64,000 bases of DNA from Opisthocomus hoazin (GCF_030867145.1 NC_134414.1:18928518-18992517), one strand, 5' to 3'; counted from the first letter of the stretch, positions 31,201-51,303 are shown. A program made the numbers and translations. The notes: generated from the letters alone by a model not told the origin.

Positions 31201-34200
31201 TTCCCTGCTCTGCGCCAGGCCCTCTTCAGGGTGGTCCTTCTCTCTGTCTTTGTTATTCTGCCTATTGTGTTCTCCATCCACATAATGTCATCCAAATGTC
31301 AGGGAAACAAATAAACGGTGGATGGGCTCTGACTCCTGCAGGCTGGAGCTCTGCTCGCAGGCTACTGTGGTCATACCTGCCAGCTCGCTGTGTGTTACAT
31401 TTACCTGGAGCGTAAACTCTTTGGAGTTATGAAGACTGCTTTCACCTGATCCACAAGAAACAGCATGTCTATGCAAAAACAGAAAGCATTTTACCTTGAG
31501 TTGCATAGCCTCTAACGTCTGCCTCTGTTTCTGTCCCAATATTTCAGAAGAAGCGAGAGTCGCTTTTGGTCCTCAATGCGAGTCTTCAACAGTACGGTAA
31601 TTGTTGTGCCATATAGGCTTGCAGCTTCTATCTTAACTGCATAGACATACAGTATGTTGTTTAGTCATCAAACACAGAGGAAGTGAGGTTAAGTATGTCA
31701 CGGTGATATTTTTAAAAATAGATATTTTACATGTGCACTATTTTCAGTAACAAATTACATTGCTGGAAATACTGAGAATTGTTTTGATTATATCATCTCA
31801 CCAAAACTTAGCCTAGTCATTCCAAGCCTAAACACATCTGTGCCACCTACACAGCTGCAGTTGTTGTAAAGTGTGTGTGGGGTGGTGGCAGAATTACAGC
31901 TCTGTAACCTTGTAGACTGATCCGCAGTGATGGGTGATTTAATCTGCCCGTGTATTTCTGCATAGGATCAAATCTGTGGGTCTTGCGTATTTGTCTAGTT
32001 CGCTAGACACTTCTTGCTCCTGGGAGTTTTGCTTTTATGTATCCTCCCTTTTAAGGATAACAGCACTGGTGTAGTTTACTGGTAATGACAACCTTCCCTC
32101 TTCTCCTGTTGCCACAGTTTGTTCCCATCCTGCTCCTCCAAAGTTTGCATTCCACTCATTCACTAAACATCTACCCTGCCATAAAGCAGCTTGTTTTCAC
32201 AAAGCTTTTACTTCTGAGAAGTGTATTTTCAGGATGGATTTCTTTTCTTCTGGCTGTTTTTTAAACTCATTCTCTCAAACCTGGCATCATAAAATTGGCA
32301 CAGTGATCTGAGTGGTAAGTACCCTGTAGTAAGATATAACAGAGGAAGTAAAACAAGTCACGCTTTCACACAGCCCTCCATCTTTGTCTAATGTTAATAT
32401 CGGTTACTTTAGTCCCAGGTGGTTCCATTATAACAGGATGGCTGGGCTTTTTATGATTCAGTATTGGCAGTTAGTGTTGACATATATTGAGCTTGTATAT
32501 CTCTGACCTTTAATAAACACAGAGAAAATGGTAAATTGCAGGTAACTTATCACTGAAGTAATACTGAAGATGCCCTTGGCTCCTGCTTCTTTGTCTGTAA
32601 TTTTGGAGGAATTCTTATATTTGTGTTCCCTTGGCTTGTCTTCCCATATTAGATAGTATTTCTGATAACAGAGATTAAAGTAAACCTCTTACAATACAGC
32701 TGTCTATAAACAATAAAGTTACGAAGTACAGAGAAAGAGTTTTATGATAATTCTAGAAACACAATGACCTGATTCAGTCTGATCTGAATATTGTGTCTAG
32801 TTCTGGTCACACAGTCTTACAAAGCAGACAGCAAGAACAAAATACTGCCAAAACTTTCAGAAGAATTAAAAAATATTGCTCGCATCAGAGCGAAAAAATT
32901 GTAACATTGGTTTTAAAGTTAAAACAAATAAGAGATCTGCTAAAGGCACATAAACAAGCAATTTACAGAAAGTAGGTGCTCTTACTGACTCTGTTTCTCG
33001 ATATAAGAACAATGACATGTTCAGTGAAGTAGAACAATAGTTCAAAAACAGATAACAGGGAAGTAGTCTTTCATGAAGAGCACAAAAATCTGAAGAGTTT
33101 ACTGTATTATTTTAAATCTGATATTCAAGTGAGAATGTGGATATTAAGAACGCCTTTATCTAAGCAAGCAAGAACTAAAGAAAAACCGTGCACAATTCAG
33201 CAGCTCTTGAAATATTCCATGACAGGATTTTGTTTACTCCTCACTTCCATTAAGTGAGAGAGGAATGGGACAGTCTGAGATGGCCTCTGGCTTGGACAGC
33301 TGGGCAATTCTGATGTTTTGCAACTGTAATCATTAGATCCAAGGAGAAACTTCACACTTTAAACATGTGTCAATATGATGCAAGTCGTTCCTTGGAGTGC
33401 CATGAAAAATCCAATGCAGAGTGCCGTGAATGGAGCAAGAGGAACCATAAAATTAAAATTTATGGTGTTTATTTAAGGCTGTATGCGCAGTACTGGTTTG
33501 TTTGAGCCTGAACTTTCAACAAGGATTTTCCCTCTGGAGTTGATGCTTGTGCAGCCTCACACAGGGATAGTGAGCCCACATCCGATATTTACTTTGCGCA
33601 TCAAATGACTCAGTTTCAGAGAGTGTAATTCATACTCTAAGTCTCATGAACATAACGCAGAAAATTCCCAAATGTGAAGCTATGAGCTGTGTTCTTCTTC
33701 CTTGGCACCCAGCAGAAAGCTGCCGAAGGGCTTCTACTGTCGTTCTGTGAAAATATTGAATGGTACCAGACCCAGGTGCTCTTCCAAAGCAAAGCACATA
33801 TGTTGTTAGCATCTTCTTTCTAGTTATTGTTAAGCCTGAGACCACTTCTATGGGCGGAATAAGTTTCCCTAGTAGTCTAAAAAGCATCTGTTATCTGGGA
33901 AATTAGTTCCTGAGCCAAAGGCAAGTGAAGTCAACGTTGAAATTTCTGTTTTGTCTGAATTTTGCTTCAGATCCTAGCAGGCTTTCTTATTGAGTATTTC
34001 TTAGTTCTCATACTTTACATGCTCATAATAGGTATAAAAATTGAGTAACTGGAAATAAAGCAACGTTTTCACTTGCTTTATATTTCCCAATACATCCTGA
34101 TTCTCCTGTTATAGCTCTATATCTCCCTGTTACATTACTGCTCTGTCATTTCACAGTTTTGTGTCACTGTAGATAGAGCTGGGTGCATTTATCTCCAAGA

Positions 34201-34430
34201 AATGCTAAGACCCCATCATTTCCTTATGGCTGAAGCTTATTTGCACCATGAATTCCGACAGAGTTGTAGACAGGATACTTCTGTGATATTTATAAAAGCC
34301 TCCTTTAATTTTTGCTTCTCTTAATTTGGAATTTAAATCAGTTGGAAATCTGTTCTCATATGCGAGAAAATTTTTGACCCATGATCACAATGGAGCTTGT
34401 TTCCCTTTGTTTTGGAGCAGAATGTCCACA
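28273..34430. other. Intergenic sequence, no gene recognised
   Basis: About 6 kb of unique sequence without CR1 tails. The longest open frame (30895-31314, plus, 139 codons) lacks a recognisable domain and is poorly supported. Confidence 0.5.
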
Positions 34431-36268
34431 CTGGAACTACAAAAATGTCACTCCAATCTTCAAATAGGGCAAGAAGGAGAGAACTACAGGCCCATCTGCC
34501 TTACCGTCATCTTGGGAAAGATGATGGAGCAACTCATTCTGGAGGTCATCCTCAAGCAAGTGGAGGAAAAGAAGGTTATCAGGAGAAGTCAACACGGATT
34601 CACTAAGGGGAAATCATGCCTGACCAATCTGATAGCTTTCTACGATGAAATGACTGGCTGGGTAGATGAGGGGAGAGCTGTGGATGTTGTCTACCTCGAC
34701 TTCAGCAAGGCTTTCAACACTGTCTCCCATAACATCCTCCTAGGGAAGCTCAGGAAGCATGGGCTGGATGAGTGGACAGTGAGGTGGATTGAGAACTGGC
34801 TGAATGGCAGAACTCAGAGGGTTCTCATCAGCGGCGCTGAGTCTAGTTGGAGGCCTGTAGCTAGTGGTGTCCCCCAGGGGTCAGTACTGGGCCCAGCCTT
34901 GTTTAACTTCTTCATCAATGACCTGGATGAAGAGTTAGAATGTACCCTCAGCAAGTCTGCTGACGAGACAAAACTGGGAGGAGTGGTGGTGTCCTGGGTT
35001 TGGCCAGGACAGGGTTAATTTTCACCGGAATCCAGGAAAGGAATCCAGGAAGGGGCACAGCCGGGTGGGCTGACCCCACCTGGCAAAACAGAGCAGGGTA
35101 TTCCATACCATGTGCCATCATGCTGGGTTCCAGTGGAGGGGGCGGGGCGGCGGGAACGCTCCCGTGGCTCAGGAGGGCACAGCGGCAGTTCGGTCCGGGA
35201 GAGAGAGCAGCTGTGCTCTGCGGGCTCTGTTCTGCGGGTTTGTTTTGTGTATTCCCCTTTTTCTGTATTGTTGTTGCTGCTGTTCCCTTTGTTTGCTGTT
35301 CTGTTAAACTGCCCTTATCCCGACCCACCGGTTTCTGCCTGTTTCGTTCCATTCTCCTCTGCACCCTGGCGGGGGGAGGGGTGGCTGCGTGGCGCTTTTG
35401 TTGCCGGCTGCAGCCAAAACCAGAACCGGTGGATACACCAGAAGGCTGTGCTGCCATTCAGTGAGACCTGGACAGGCTGCAGAGTTGGGCGCAGATGAAG
35501 ATCAACAAGGGCAAGTGCAGGGTCCTGCATCTGGGGAGGAACAACCCCATGCACCAGTACAGGCTTGGGGCGGACCTGCTGCAGAGCAGCTCTGTGGAGA
35601 GGGACCTGGGTGTTCTGGTGGACAACAGGTTGACCATGAGCCAGCAGTGTGCCCTGGCTGCCAAGAAGGCCAATGGGATTCTTGGGTGCATTAAGAGGAG
35701 TGTGGCCAGTACGTCGAGGGAGGTTCTCCTTCCCCTCTACACTGCCCTGGTGAGGCCTCATCTGGAGTACTGTGTCCAGTTCTGGGCTCCCCAGTTCAAG
35801 AAAGATGAGGAGCTACTGGAGAGAGTCCAGTGGAGGGCTACAAAGATGATGAGGGGACTGGAGCATCTCTCCTACAAGGAGAGGCTGAGGGAGCTGGGCT
35901 TGTTCAGCCTGGAGAAGGCTGAGAGGGGACCTTATAAATGCTTATAAATATCTGAAGGGTGGGTGTCAGGAGGATGGGGCCAGACTCTTTTCAGTGGTGC
36001 CCAGCGACAGGACAAGGGGCAATGGGCACAAACTGAAGCACAGGAAGTTCCATCTGAACATGAGGAAGGACTTCTTCCCTCTGAGGGTGATGGAGCACCG
36101 GAACAGGCTGCCCAGAGAGGCTGTGGAGTCTCCCTCTCTGGAGGTATTCAAGACCTGCCTGGACAAGGTCCTGTGCAGCCTGCTGTAGGTGACCCTGTTT
36201 TGGCAGGGGGGTTGGACTAGAAGACCCACAGAGGTCCCTTCCAACCCCTACCATTCTGTGATTCTGTG
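34431..36268 (+). mobile_element. CR1 LINE, 5'-truncated, interrupted by a solo LTR
   Basis: Homology starts inside the reverse transcriptase (VTPIFK at 34450, one stop in GKKE), runs through [21 protein letters not shown] and [11 protein letters not shown], and breaks at 34989. It resumes at 35428 with [11 protein letters not shown] and continues to the ORF2 end (about 36188) and the 3' tip ATTCTGTGATTCTGTGA at 36268. The catalytic FADD reads SADE and YLDFSKAFD reads AFN, so it was inactive independently of the LTR. A frameshift lies near 35930. Without the LTR it is about 1.4 kb. Confidence 0.95.
34990..35427 (+). mobile_element. Solo LTR of an endogenous retrovirus-like element
   Basis: A 438-bp block sits cleanly inside the CR1 reading frame and is flanked by GGTGG on both sides (34985-34989 and 35428-35432), a 5-bp target duplication. 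It begins TGTCCTGG and ends CCAGAACC, an imperfect inverted terminal repeat with the usual final CA mutated. The 3' half (AACTGCCCTTATCCCGACCC, then GGCTGCGTGGCGCTT) resembles an LTR class widespread in birds, judged from memory. No internal retroviral genes remain, so it arose by recombination between two LTRs. A 5-bp duplication fits ERVL-like elements but is not decisive. Orientation is inferred from that resemblance. Confidence 0.85.
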
Positions 36269-39200
36269 AAAGTAATCCCTATATATTTTGGCAATAAAAT
36301 GCTCTGCTAAATTATTAGTGCAATACACACTAATTTTCCATGAGAAACGTTCCTTGTATGATTCCTGGAAACTACAGGCAGATAGTCCAGCCATCAGCTA
36401 AGTCTCTGATACAGGCTACCAACCTTGTGTCTATGCCATGTCAGAATCTTAAAAATTGTTTTCTGTTATGGCTTTCACCAGCAGGGTCTGATCTAACAGA
36501 CTGAGACTAATAGATCAAAATATGTAGCTAGAAGGAGAGCATGCATTTTACCAAGGACAGCATGCATTTTACCAAGCTCAGTTATTCTGGTTGCCTGGCC
36601 ACATCCTCTCTGCCCTGGTGAGTCACTTCATCGGGCTGTCCCCTTGTCGAAGCTGCACTCCATGGCACTGCAGGCATCTTCTAATTGTCCCGAGGTACCC
36701 ACACTGCAGTTTGCCTTGGGAGACCTCAAACATGACATCTTATGCCATGGGTCCTTGCAGTTTCCTGTGATCAAATTTTTCTGGCATTTGTCTTACCCTG
36801 ACTTCCCTGCACCACGGATGTCTTTTGACACCCTCGTGCAGCTCTGCATGATTTACTTGCCATTATCTGCCCATGTGCAATAGCAAAAGAACACATAATT
36901 TTGTCCAGGGGTAAGATGTGTAAGTTACCAACTTTCTATGCCCAAGACACATCTGTGCTGGAACCTGGAGGCCTGTAGAGAGTTAGATATCTGGCTTCAA
37001 ACCTCTCAGGCTTGGCCTCTGTGAGTGGTTGCATCTTCTTCTCCCCAGTACTCTGTGGCCAAGGCTTCATCTCATGTCCTGAGGCTTCTGTGATACCTGC
37101 TCATAGACCTGCATACCTTCTTTTACTGACGCATCCTACAGGCCCAGGCCAGAATCAACTGACGTCGAGAGTACCCAGAGCCACAGCCAGTGGTAAATGT
37201 GGAGGGAGAGATAATTCTCTGGACAGTGCAAATGGAGAAGAAGGGAAGCCCTTTGGAGCTAATTCCTTCCCCGAATCAGTACTCATAATGCAAGAAGCAT
37301 TACACCAAATGATATTAATTTCGGCCCTGACAAGAGCAAAACTTTACCAGTGTAATTGTTTATAACATTACCAGTTTAAAATGCTATTTTAACATTAATA
37401 ACCCCCAGTCGGCCCTAAGGAGGGCCACTTTCTGCACCTTCATGTCCTCAACAGCTGCAGGGACCACGGTCAGGAAGGACTTGGTCTCCTAATTCACCTG
37501 GAAACAGTCTGGAACTGTTAATTTAATGTATGTGCATGGTATGCTTTGGCTGCTGGGGCACAGAAGTCATGGTTGTCGACCAGGTTCACCTTAATTATCT
37601 ACCAGCAGCACTGACTCCAGCAGCCAAGGCTACAGCTGCCCATGTCCTTCCTGCCTGAGACTGTGGAGTGTCTGTGTTGACCACGCAAGGGACACCAGCA
37701 AACAGCACAGGCAAAAGCACCCCCAAAAGCAGACCCCTGCTCCCAAATACACTTACTCACATGTGCTCCCTCCCTAATGCTCGCTAGGTTAGTGCAGCGC
37801 CGTTCCTGCGTAGCTGGCATTTACAGTGCTTGAAACACTTATCTCTCTCAGGACGGGGCACAGTGGGGGACATGACTTAGGAGACAGCCCAAGCTGAGTC
37901 TGAAAAGGGCATTTGTTAGATAAACAGGTAGTGGGAAGAACACTGAACTCCAGACCCTTCAGACACAGCTGGCTCCCAAGAGACTCCCTCAGGTTTCTCT
38001 TAGGATGGCAGGCTCTGAAGAGGGCTGTGTCATTTTATGTTCCTGTGAAGAATACATTCAGACAACACAAGTCATGCAGATATAAAAGAAATTTTTCTTG
38101 CTTTCTTCCTAGGGTGGCAGTACCTGTAATGGTGGAATTACAGAGCACCATAATAAACGCTTGACCCTGGAAACAGCCCATCTATTTCTTTTAAGAAGAG
38201 CAGAACAGGATCGTGTAAGGTCCAGCAAAGGCTATGCAGAAGGGACATGACCATTCTCAGGACACTGCTCCATAAGCCTCCTGCTGCCTGGTAGTAGGAC
38301 CTTGGTGCAGTCCATGCAAAACTTACAGATACAATTTCAGTGGCTCACTCAGACACACATAGAACTGCATCATCCTGTATTACTCTGGCAGTGGGAAATT
38401 TGTTATATGACATGTAAACAAGAAAATAATCCTTGGCTCTCTGCTGCTTGGAAAGATTTTTCTTAGAGCAAAATGCTCCCTCATCCATTTCCTATAAGGA
38501 AGACAGAGGCAGAGTGCACTCTCTGTAGCACAGCACATGGGAGATAATGGTGTAAGAATCTGAGGGGAAAGCTGAAGTGAGTGCCAGAGATATTCCTGAA
38601 CAGCACTGGCTGGAAATTCAAACTGCAGTATGTAATCAAAAGGCTGTGACTAAAAGTGATGTGTCAACCACATGAAGACTGTGTTAGGTAGGAAAGAGGA
38701 AGATCCCAGGCCAGACACAGTCTTTGTGGGCTTTGTATCCCCTGCACCATGTTAGGGAGAACTGGTGAGGTCATCTTTGCAAGTGTTTTTCATCACAAAC
38801 AGCAGAATCATCAAAACCAAAAACTGGTGTGGACTCAGTGTGTGTAGACACCCCACTTTGTAGAAAAAAACGCAAGCAGAATTGAAAGAAGGGCTCGATC
38901 CTACATCCCACCTGAGCTTTCTGATTAGGGGGTAGTCAGTCTCTCAAAAAAATACTTAAGTGTATTTGTGTAAAGAGGAAACATCTCCAAGCAGGACAGA
39001 TGGGAAGAAACTCACCATAACATGAGTGAATGTGCAATTCTTTCACCTAGAAGACTGAAGAGTAATGTCTAGACCCTTGTTTAAATCAGTCTGAGCAAAA
39101 AACTGAAAGAGTATACTCTTCCCCCCAGACCCAGTAAGTATGCTGATTGACAGTATGGCTACGGACTATCCCAGAGGACAAATATTTTTCCATTAAAAAA

Positions 39201-41788
39201 TTTCAAAATTTCTTGTTTGTTTCTATTGCAAAGAATAAAGATGTTTGAAAGTCTCTGAAGTATTTTCAAGACAGGAAAATCAATTTCCGCCTAGCTCAAA
39301 ATGCTCAGTGGTCTCACTGATCTCGGCAATATTAGGGATTCGAACATTAAGACCACATTCTTCATCTGTAAAACATTCACAAGCCTGGAAATACTAGCTC
39401 AGAATGAACTGCGAAAGGCGTAGAAATAGTCCTTAGTTCCTCCAAGTAGACGTGATCACGTATTTAGTATTTCAGACACTTGATTATATTTGCACTGTTT
39501 CACTTGGACTCTTTGCAACTGATATTTTTCTCCGCTTTTGCCTTATTTCTATATTCTGCAGTGTCATTTTCAGAAAACAAGCTGTATCCTGAAAGCCTCT
39601 TATGTTCCCAAAGAGCTGGAATACATCTATATGTGTGTGTGTGTGTGTGAGTGTTTGTGGAAATTTCCGATGACTGAAGTTGAACCAAGGGATTGCATTA
39701 TTCCCAGGACTATCCATGGACTACACTGTTTTAAGTGTATTGCATTGATGTTGAGAAAAGGACTGTCAATAGATGAAAAAATAGTGTCCTTGACAGGGAA
39801 TATATCTAGAAGTTGTTTCCTAAACATTTTAACTTCCTAACTTGTTACTCAGAGACCTACAGCTCAACACAATACGGTAATTAAATTCTATTTATTAGTG
39901 TTGAGTTTTTTTACATCTTCACCGAATGTAAGAATTCACTATAAAGAGCTGCTGCTTCCTCACCCACCGTATCATTTTTGGTTCTGGGCTGATCCTCTAA
40001 GGAGCAAAGCTGTCACTGCCATCTAGTGTCCTCGGAGGAGGTTTCTGGAGATAATGCTGAGAAAAAAAGAGTTTTCATGAGGAGATTGAATTCCTTCTCC
40101 AGTTTCTCAGCTAGCAGTAAATCTCATGTAGCTCACAGTACCTCTTACAGTGTTTGTTGCCTTTCCAATGTACTTAGAGGACAGTTGTTTAGTTTCTCCC
40201 TGATGTTTGCTCACTTCTTTCTCTCCTGGAATATATATTTGCATCCTCTAAGTCCTACTTGTTAAGGGTCATGTAACCAGCACGGAAACTGTTCCTGAGG
40301 AGCATGTGACAGATTTCTTTTCCTGCCTTATCCTTTCTCCCCCTCCAAATGCAGAGATCAAAATTAATATAAAAGACATATTAATCAACAACAGTTCACA
40401 TACTATTAGGTAGATTTATGCAGTTCCACATAAAAACTAGCAACCTTTTTGGAAGCTGTTAATTCTGTTTGTATTACGTCCTGGGACACAGCTGTCTGAG
40501 CCCCTTGTGGCCCTTTCCTCACTCACGACATCTCAGGGAAAGTGGTCAGTTTGGTCTCTGTCTCAAGAAAAGGACTCACTGCTTTTCCGTACTTGGTGGT
40601 CTGGGGCAATATCCTATATGGGTCCCTGCCAGGGACTTGTGCAACGTTATTCTCATGAGATGCCAGTGAGTCCCAGGGCACCGGGACTCCTGCTGAGAGT
40701 TTTCCTTTCTGGCAGTGTCAGGGCCCCTCTGGCTCTGACCTCAGCCATCCACTTCCGCAGCACAAGCCTTTTTATTTTCCATTTTTTCTTAACAAAATGC
40801 CTGGAACTGACAGCCTGGTACTTTTCTCCACTGAGGTAGAGCTAACCGCAGAGCAGCGCCCGTCTCTTGCTGGGGATGCAGAAGTATGAGCTGGAGCCAC
40901 GCTTGGACTTGTGCCGAAGGCTGCTTCCAGTCAGCCGAGCGGCAAACAGGAATCTGACTGTTTGGGCTGGGGAGCAGCTGGATATGATCGTGCTGAAGCC
41001 TCTGGAAGATCCAGCTTCCTATGCAGTACCTTTTTCCCCTGCCAAATACTCAGAGTTAACAGAAATTCACATAGATGTGAAAGACATTCATTGACGTCTT
41101 CTGTGCACCTTTGCATTCCCTGCTCCAGTAATGCTCAGGTCAGACCTTGGAAATTCAGAGCACTCAGACTCAGCTACCAGCCCTTGTGGAAGACTCTTGA
41201 GTATTTTGACACAGTTTTCCACCAAGCCTTTACTCTGAGAATAATGAGGACTAGGGTTACATGTCCAGAATCTTCTTTCACTGCAGAGTAATTAAACTAA
41301 ACTGCAGCCCAATATCAAGCACTATTTTTCAGGTACACTGTGTCTGTTAAAAATTATTTTGACATATAAATGAATCAATTTCTGTTTATTATGCATAGAC
41401 AATTGTACTAACTTTTTCCCTGACAGTTTTATTAATGTTATGTCATGTAACAGAACTTTGATTTTAGTCCACGTTAAGTTTTTCCATTTGTAAAGGTTTT
41501 TTCAGCTCTGTTTCCTTACATTTCCTTTAAGCGTATTAAGGTCTGAAATTCATTAATTCACAATCTTACAGCCAGAAGAGACGATTAAATCTCTTAGGTT
41601 ACCTTGTCTGACCATCTATGTTGCGGAAGTTACAGAATTAAGCTCACCTGGCCCATTGGTGAGCAAGCCTGGCAATTCATGTCTGTTTAAAGGTATTCAG
41701 TGTTGATGGGCTTTGCTTGGCAGGCCTGCCTGATTGATTGACTTAGGGGATGGCTTTGAGGGGGCAGAAGAGGACAGCGTAGCTGGTT
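36269..41788. other. Intergenic sequence, no gene recognised
   Basis: Contains a short direct duplication of GCATGCATTTTACCAAG (36539-36576) and a (TG)n run near 39633-39650. Open frames up to 126 codons (40911-41291) show no known domain. Confidence 0.5.
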
Positions 41789-41789
41789 T

Positions 41790-42500
41790 CACAGAATCAC
41801 AGAATCACAGAATGGTAGGGGTTGGAAGGGACCTCTGTGGGTCATCTAGTCCAACCCCCCTGCCAAAGCAGGGTCACCTACAGCAGGCTGCACAGGACCT
41901 TGTCCAGGCGGGTCTTGAATATCTCCAGAGAAGGAGACTCCACAACCTCCCTGGGCAGCCTGTTCCAGGGCTCTGTCACCCTCAGAGTGAAGAAGTTCTT
42001 CCTCATGTTCAGGTGGAACTTCCTATGCTTCAGTTTGTGCCCGTTGCCCCTTGTCCTGTCACTGGGCACCACTGAAAAGAGCTTGGCCCCATCCTCCTGA
42101 CACCCACCCTTCAGATATTTATAAGCATTTATAAGGTCCCCTCTCAGCCTTCTCTTCTTCAGGCTGAACAAGCCCAGCTCCCTCAGCCTTTCCTCATAGG
42201 ACAGATGCTCCAGTCCCCTCATCATCCTCGTAGTCCTCTGCTGGACTCTCTCCAATAGCTCCTCATCTCTCTTGAACTGGGGAGCCCAGAACTGGACACA
42301 GTACTCCAGATGGGGCCTCACTAGGGCAGTGTAGAGGGGAAGGAGAACCTCCCTCGACCTGCTGGCCACACTCCTCTTAATGTATCCCAGGATCCCATTA
42401 GCTTTCTTGGCAGCCAGGGCACACTGCTGGCTCATGGTCAACCTGTTGTCCACCAGAACACCCAGGTCCTTCTCCACAGAGCTACTCTCCAGCAGGTCCA
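41790..42500 (-). mobile_element. CR1 LINE 3' fragment, young subfamily
   Basis: The 3' tip has three CACAGAAT units, then GGTAGGGGTTGGAAGGGACC. The ORF2 C-terminus stays open for 207 codons (42501-41878) with [54 protein letters not shown] and terminal LCSLL. It is very close in sequence to the 57.8-kb copy. 5'-truncated near 42500. Confidence 0.95.
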
Positions 42501-42639
42501 ATGTCAGGTTTCAATGAGTTATTAATGTTTAACATTCAAATTAATGTGGAACTGAATTTCACAGTATTTCTTAATAATTTCTGATACTTTCTGTAATGAG
42601 AAGGACTAGTTCCAACTTATTCTGTAGATTTGAAGGTTC

Positions 42640-42695
42640 TTTTCTTTCCTCTCTTTCTGTTTTTCTGTCTTTCTCTCTGCCTCTCTTTTCTGTAA
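42640..42695. repeat. Polypyrimidine (CT-rich) tract
   Basis: About 55 bp of almost pure C/T on the plus strand, downstream of the MMP13 polyadenylation region. Confidence 0.6.
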
Positions 42696-42870
42696 AATTC
42701 ATTTTCTCAGAGGGAAAACAAAGCAAAACAGATTTTTAAATAGAAATGAAAATCTTAATGAATGAAATGCATAGGTTAGGGTTCCTAATTTCTATTATCC
42801 AGTAGATCTGTCTTTTTTTTAATGACATGCAGTGTAGGATATTTTCATTGCAGTCATTTCACAACATCAT

Positions 42871-42889
42871 TTTATTCCTCCAGTTTATT
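42871..42889 (-). terminator. MMP13: Candidate polyadenylation signals of MMP13
   Basis: Two AATAAA hexamers on the minus strand (42889-42884 and 42876-42871), about 1.0 kb after the stop codon. The implied 3' UTR length is plausible, but nothing else fixes the cleavage site. Confidence 0.4.
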
Positions 42890-43905
42890 TAATATTTTTT
42901 AAAACAGAAAAATAATCACAGTCCCACATCATTTGCAAAAAAAAAAAACCAAACACAAAAACCTACATTGTACTGCAACAATTTCTACAGATATTAAAAG
43001 AGTGACCAACGTGAAAAAAAAGGTATTCTTTCAAATATTTTGATGTGAATGTTCAGGTTCTCTGCTGGCACAGCTAGGCATAACCTCAATAATTGTCACT
43101 TGAACTACCTCAGTTTACACTAGCTGAAAACATGGACCATGTTACCAGATGTAGCTTCATGCAAGGTTTCAACCTGTGTGATTCTCTGCCTGTTGCCACT
43201 CCTTTCTGGTTTCCCCAGCATCACACAGGCTGATGATTTCTGCAGACAACACTCTTCTCTTTTCCTGCTTTTCTGTCTGCTTTGGAATGACACCTCGCTG
43301 CTTCTATACCCTCTGCTGGTTCCAAAGATGACAGAGGCATCCATTTCCAGGGGGACATTCCCATTCTCGTGGGGATACATTCAAATACCTTTGAATTCTC
43401 ACTTCAGTCTGGTGTCATCCTGCTCAGGGAGTCACCATGCACTCCTGACTCATTCATTACACATCTGAATTCCCAGTACGTTAATAGGAATTTTATAAAG
43501 GGCTGAAGGATTATTTCAAAAATATAATACTCCTGGGTTTATCAGGTCTGTTTCCTGGGACGTTCTAGGACATCCTTGAAAAATGCTAGACGTGCTCAGA
43601 TTACTGGGAATTAATAGTGCTCATGATCATGTAGGATGTATCCAGCATCTCACTTCAATGCTAGACAAAATTTAAATGGTGTAATGCCCCTTGAAATGCT
43701 AATAATGTCTTTTCTTCTTTCCTGTTAATTCAGTTCCAGACTGACGTACAGCTATATAGTTCCATAAATACAGTATACATTTGGCGGTAGGTAGCCAGTG
43801 CTTGTTCACAGAACCTTGCTGTCTCTAATAAATCTTTCTACCAATATTATTATTTCCATGTATTACCAGCTGCTCTGCAGCTTATGATAAGGCACTCAAC
43901 TGTAA

Positions 43906-50929
<7,024 letters not shown>

Positions 50930-50982
50930 GTTGCATTTGTCAAGTCTGAAGCCCTGATGTTTTAGAGACCAGTTACCTTTAC

Positions 50983-50989
50983 TTTTATA
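50983..50989 (-). promoter_or_regulatory. MMP13: MMP13 TATA box
   Basis: TATAAAA on the minus strand, 54 bp upstream of the ATG. It places the start near 50955 and gives a 5' UTR of about 25 nt, similar to human MMP13. Confidence 0.8.
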
Positions 50990-51001
50990 GTCCCAACCCA
51001 C

Positions 51002-51008
51002 TGAGTCA
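51002..51008 (-). promoter_or_regulatory. MMP13: MMP13 AP-1 site
   Basis: TGACTCA on the minus strand, 12 bp upstream of the TATA box and about 50 bp upstream of the inferred start. Human MMP13 has its essential AP-1 site at about -50. Confidence 0.8.
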
Positions 51009-51029
51009 CCACGTAGGGACAAATTAGAA

Positions 51030-51035
51030 CTTCCT
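51030..51035 (-). promoter_or_regulatory. MMP13: MMP13 PEA3/ETS site
   Basis: AGGAAG on the minus strand, about 20 bp upstream of the AP-1 site. The PEA3-AP-1 order and spacing match the known MMP13 proximal promoter. Confidence 0.7.
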
Positions 51036-51090
51036 TGTCACTGAAAAGTAAACATGCTTAGACGGCTACTTTTTCTGTCCTCCTCAAGAC

Positions 51091-51097
51091 TGTGGTT
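51091..51097 (-). promoter_or_regulatory. MMP13: MMP13 RUNX (OSE2) site
   Basis: AACCACA on the minus strand, about 140 bp upstream of the inferred start. Mammalian MMP13 has a RUNX2 site at about -138 that drives bone and hypertrophic cartilage expression. The same position here suggests conserved skeletal control. Confidence 0.65.
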
Positions 51098-51303
51098 TAG
51101 GCATCTGTTGTCCCACTGAGGACTCTGAAACTGTATCCTCTTATAAACACAGTCTCTGAATATTGACATGGGCTGTGGGAAGCAATGGGCAGAAGCAAAC
51201 CACACTCTTTGATTATTTTGAAATAACGTACACTGGCAATAACTTTGCAATAACTTGCTCTCTGCTAGAAAAATTGCCTTTCAACTATCTGATAGACAAT
51301 CAC

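Noticed and set aside
34948..35498. Several open frames of 100-170 codons on both strands
   Set aside because: They lie over the GC-rich solo LTR and CR1; shadows of repeats, not genes.
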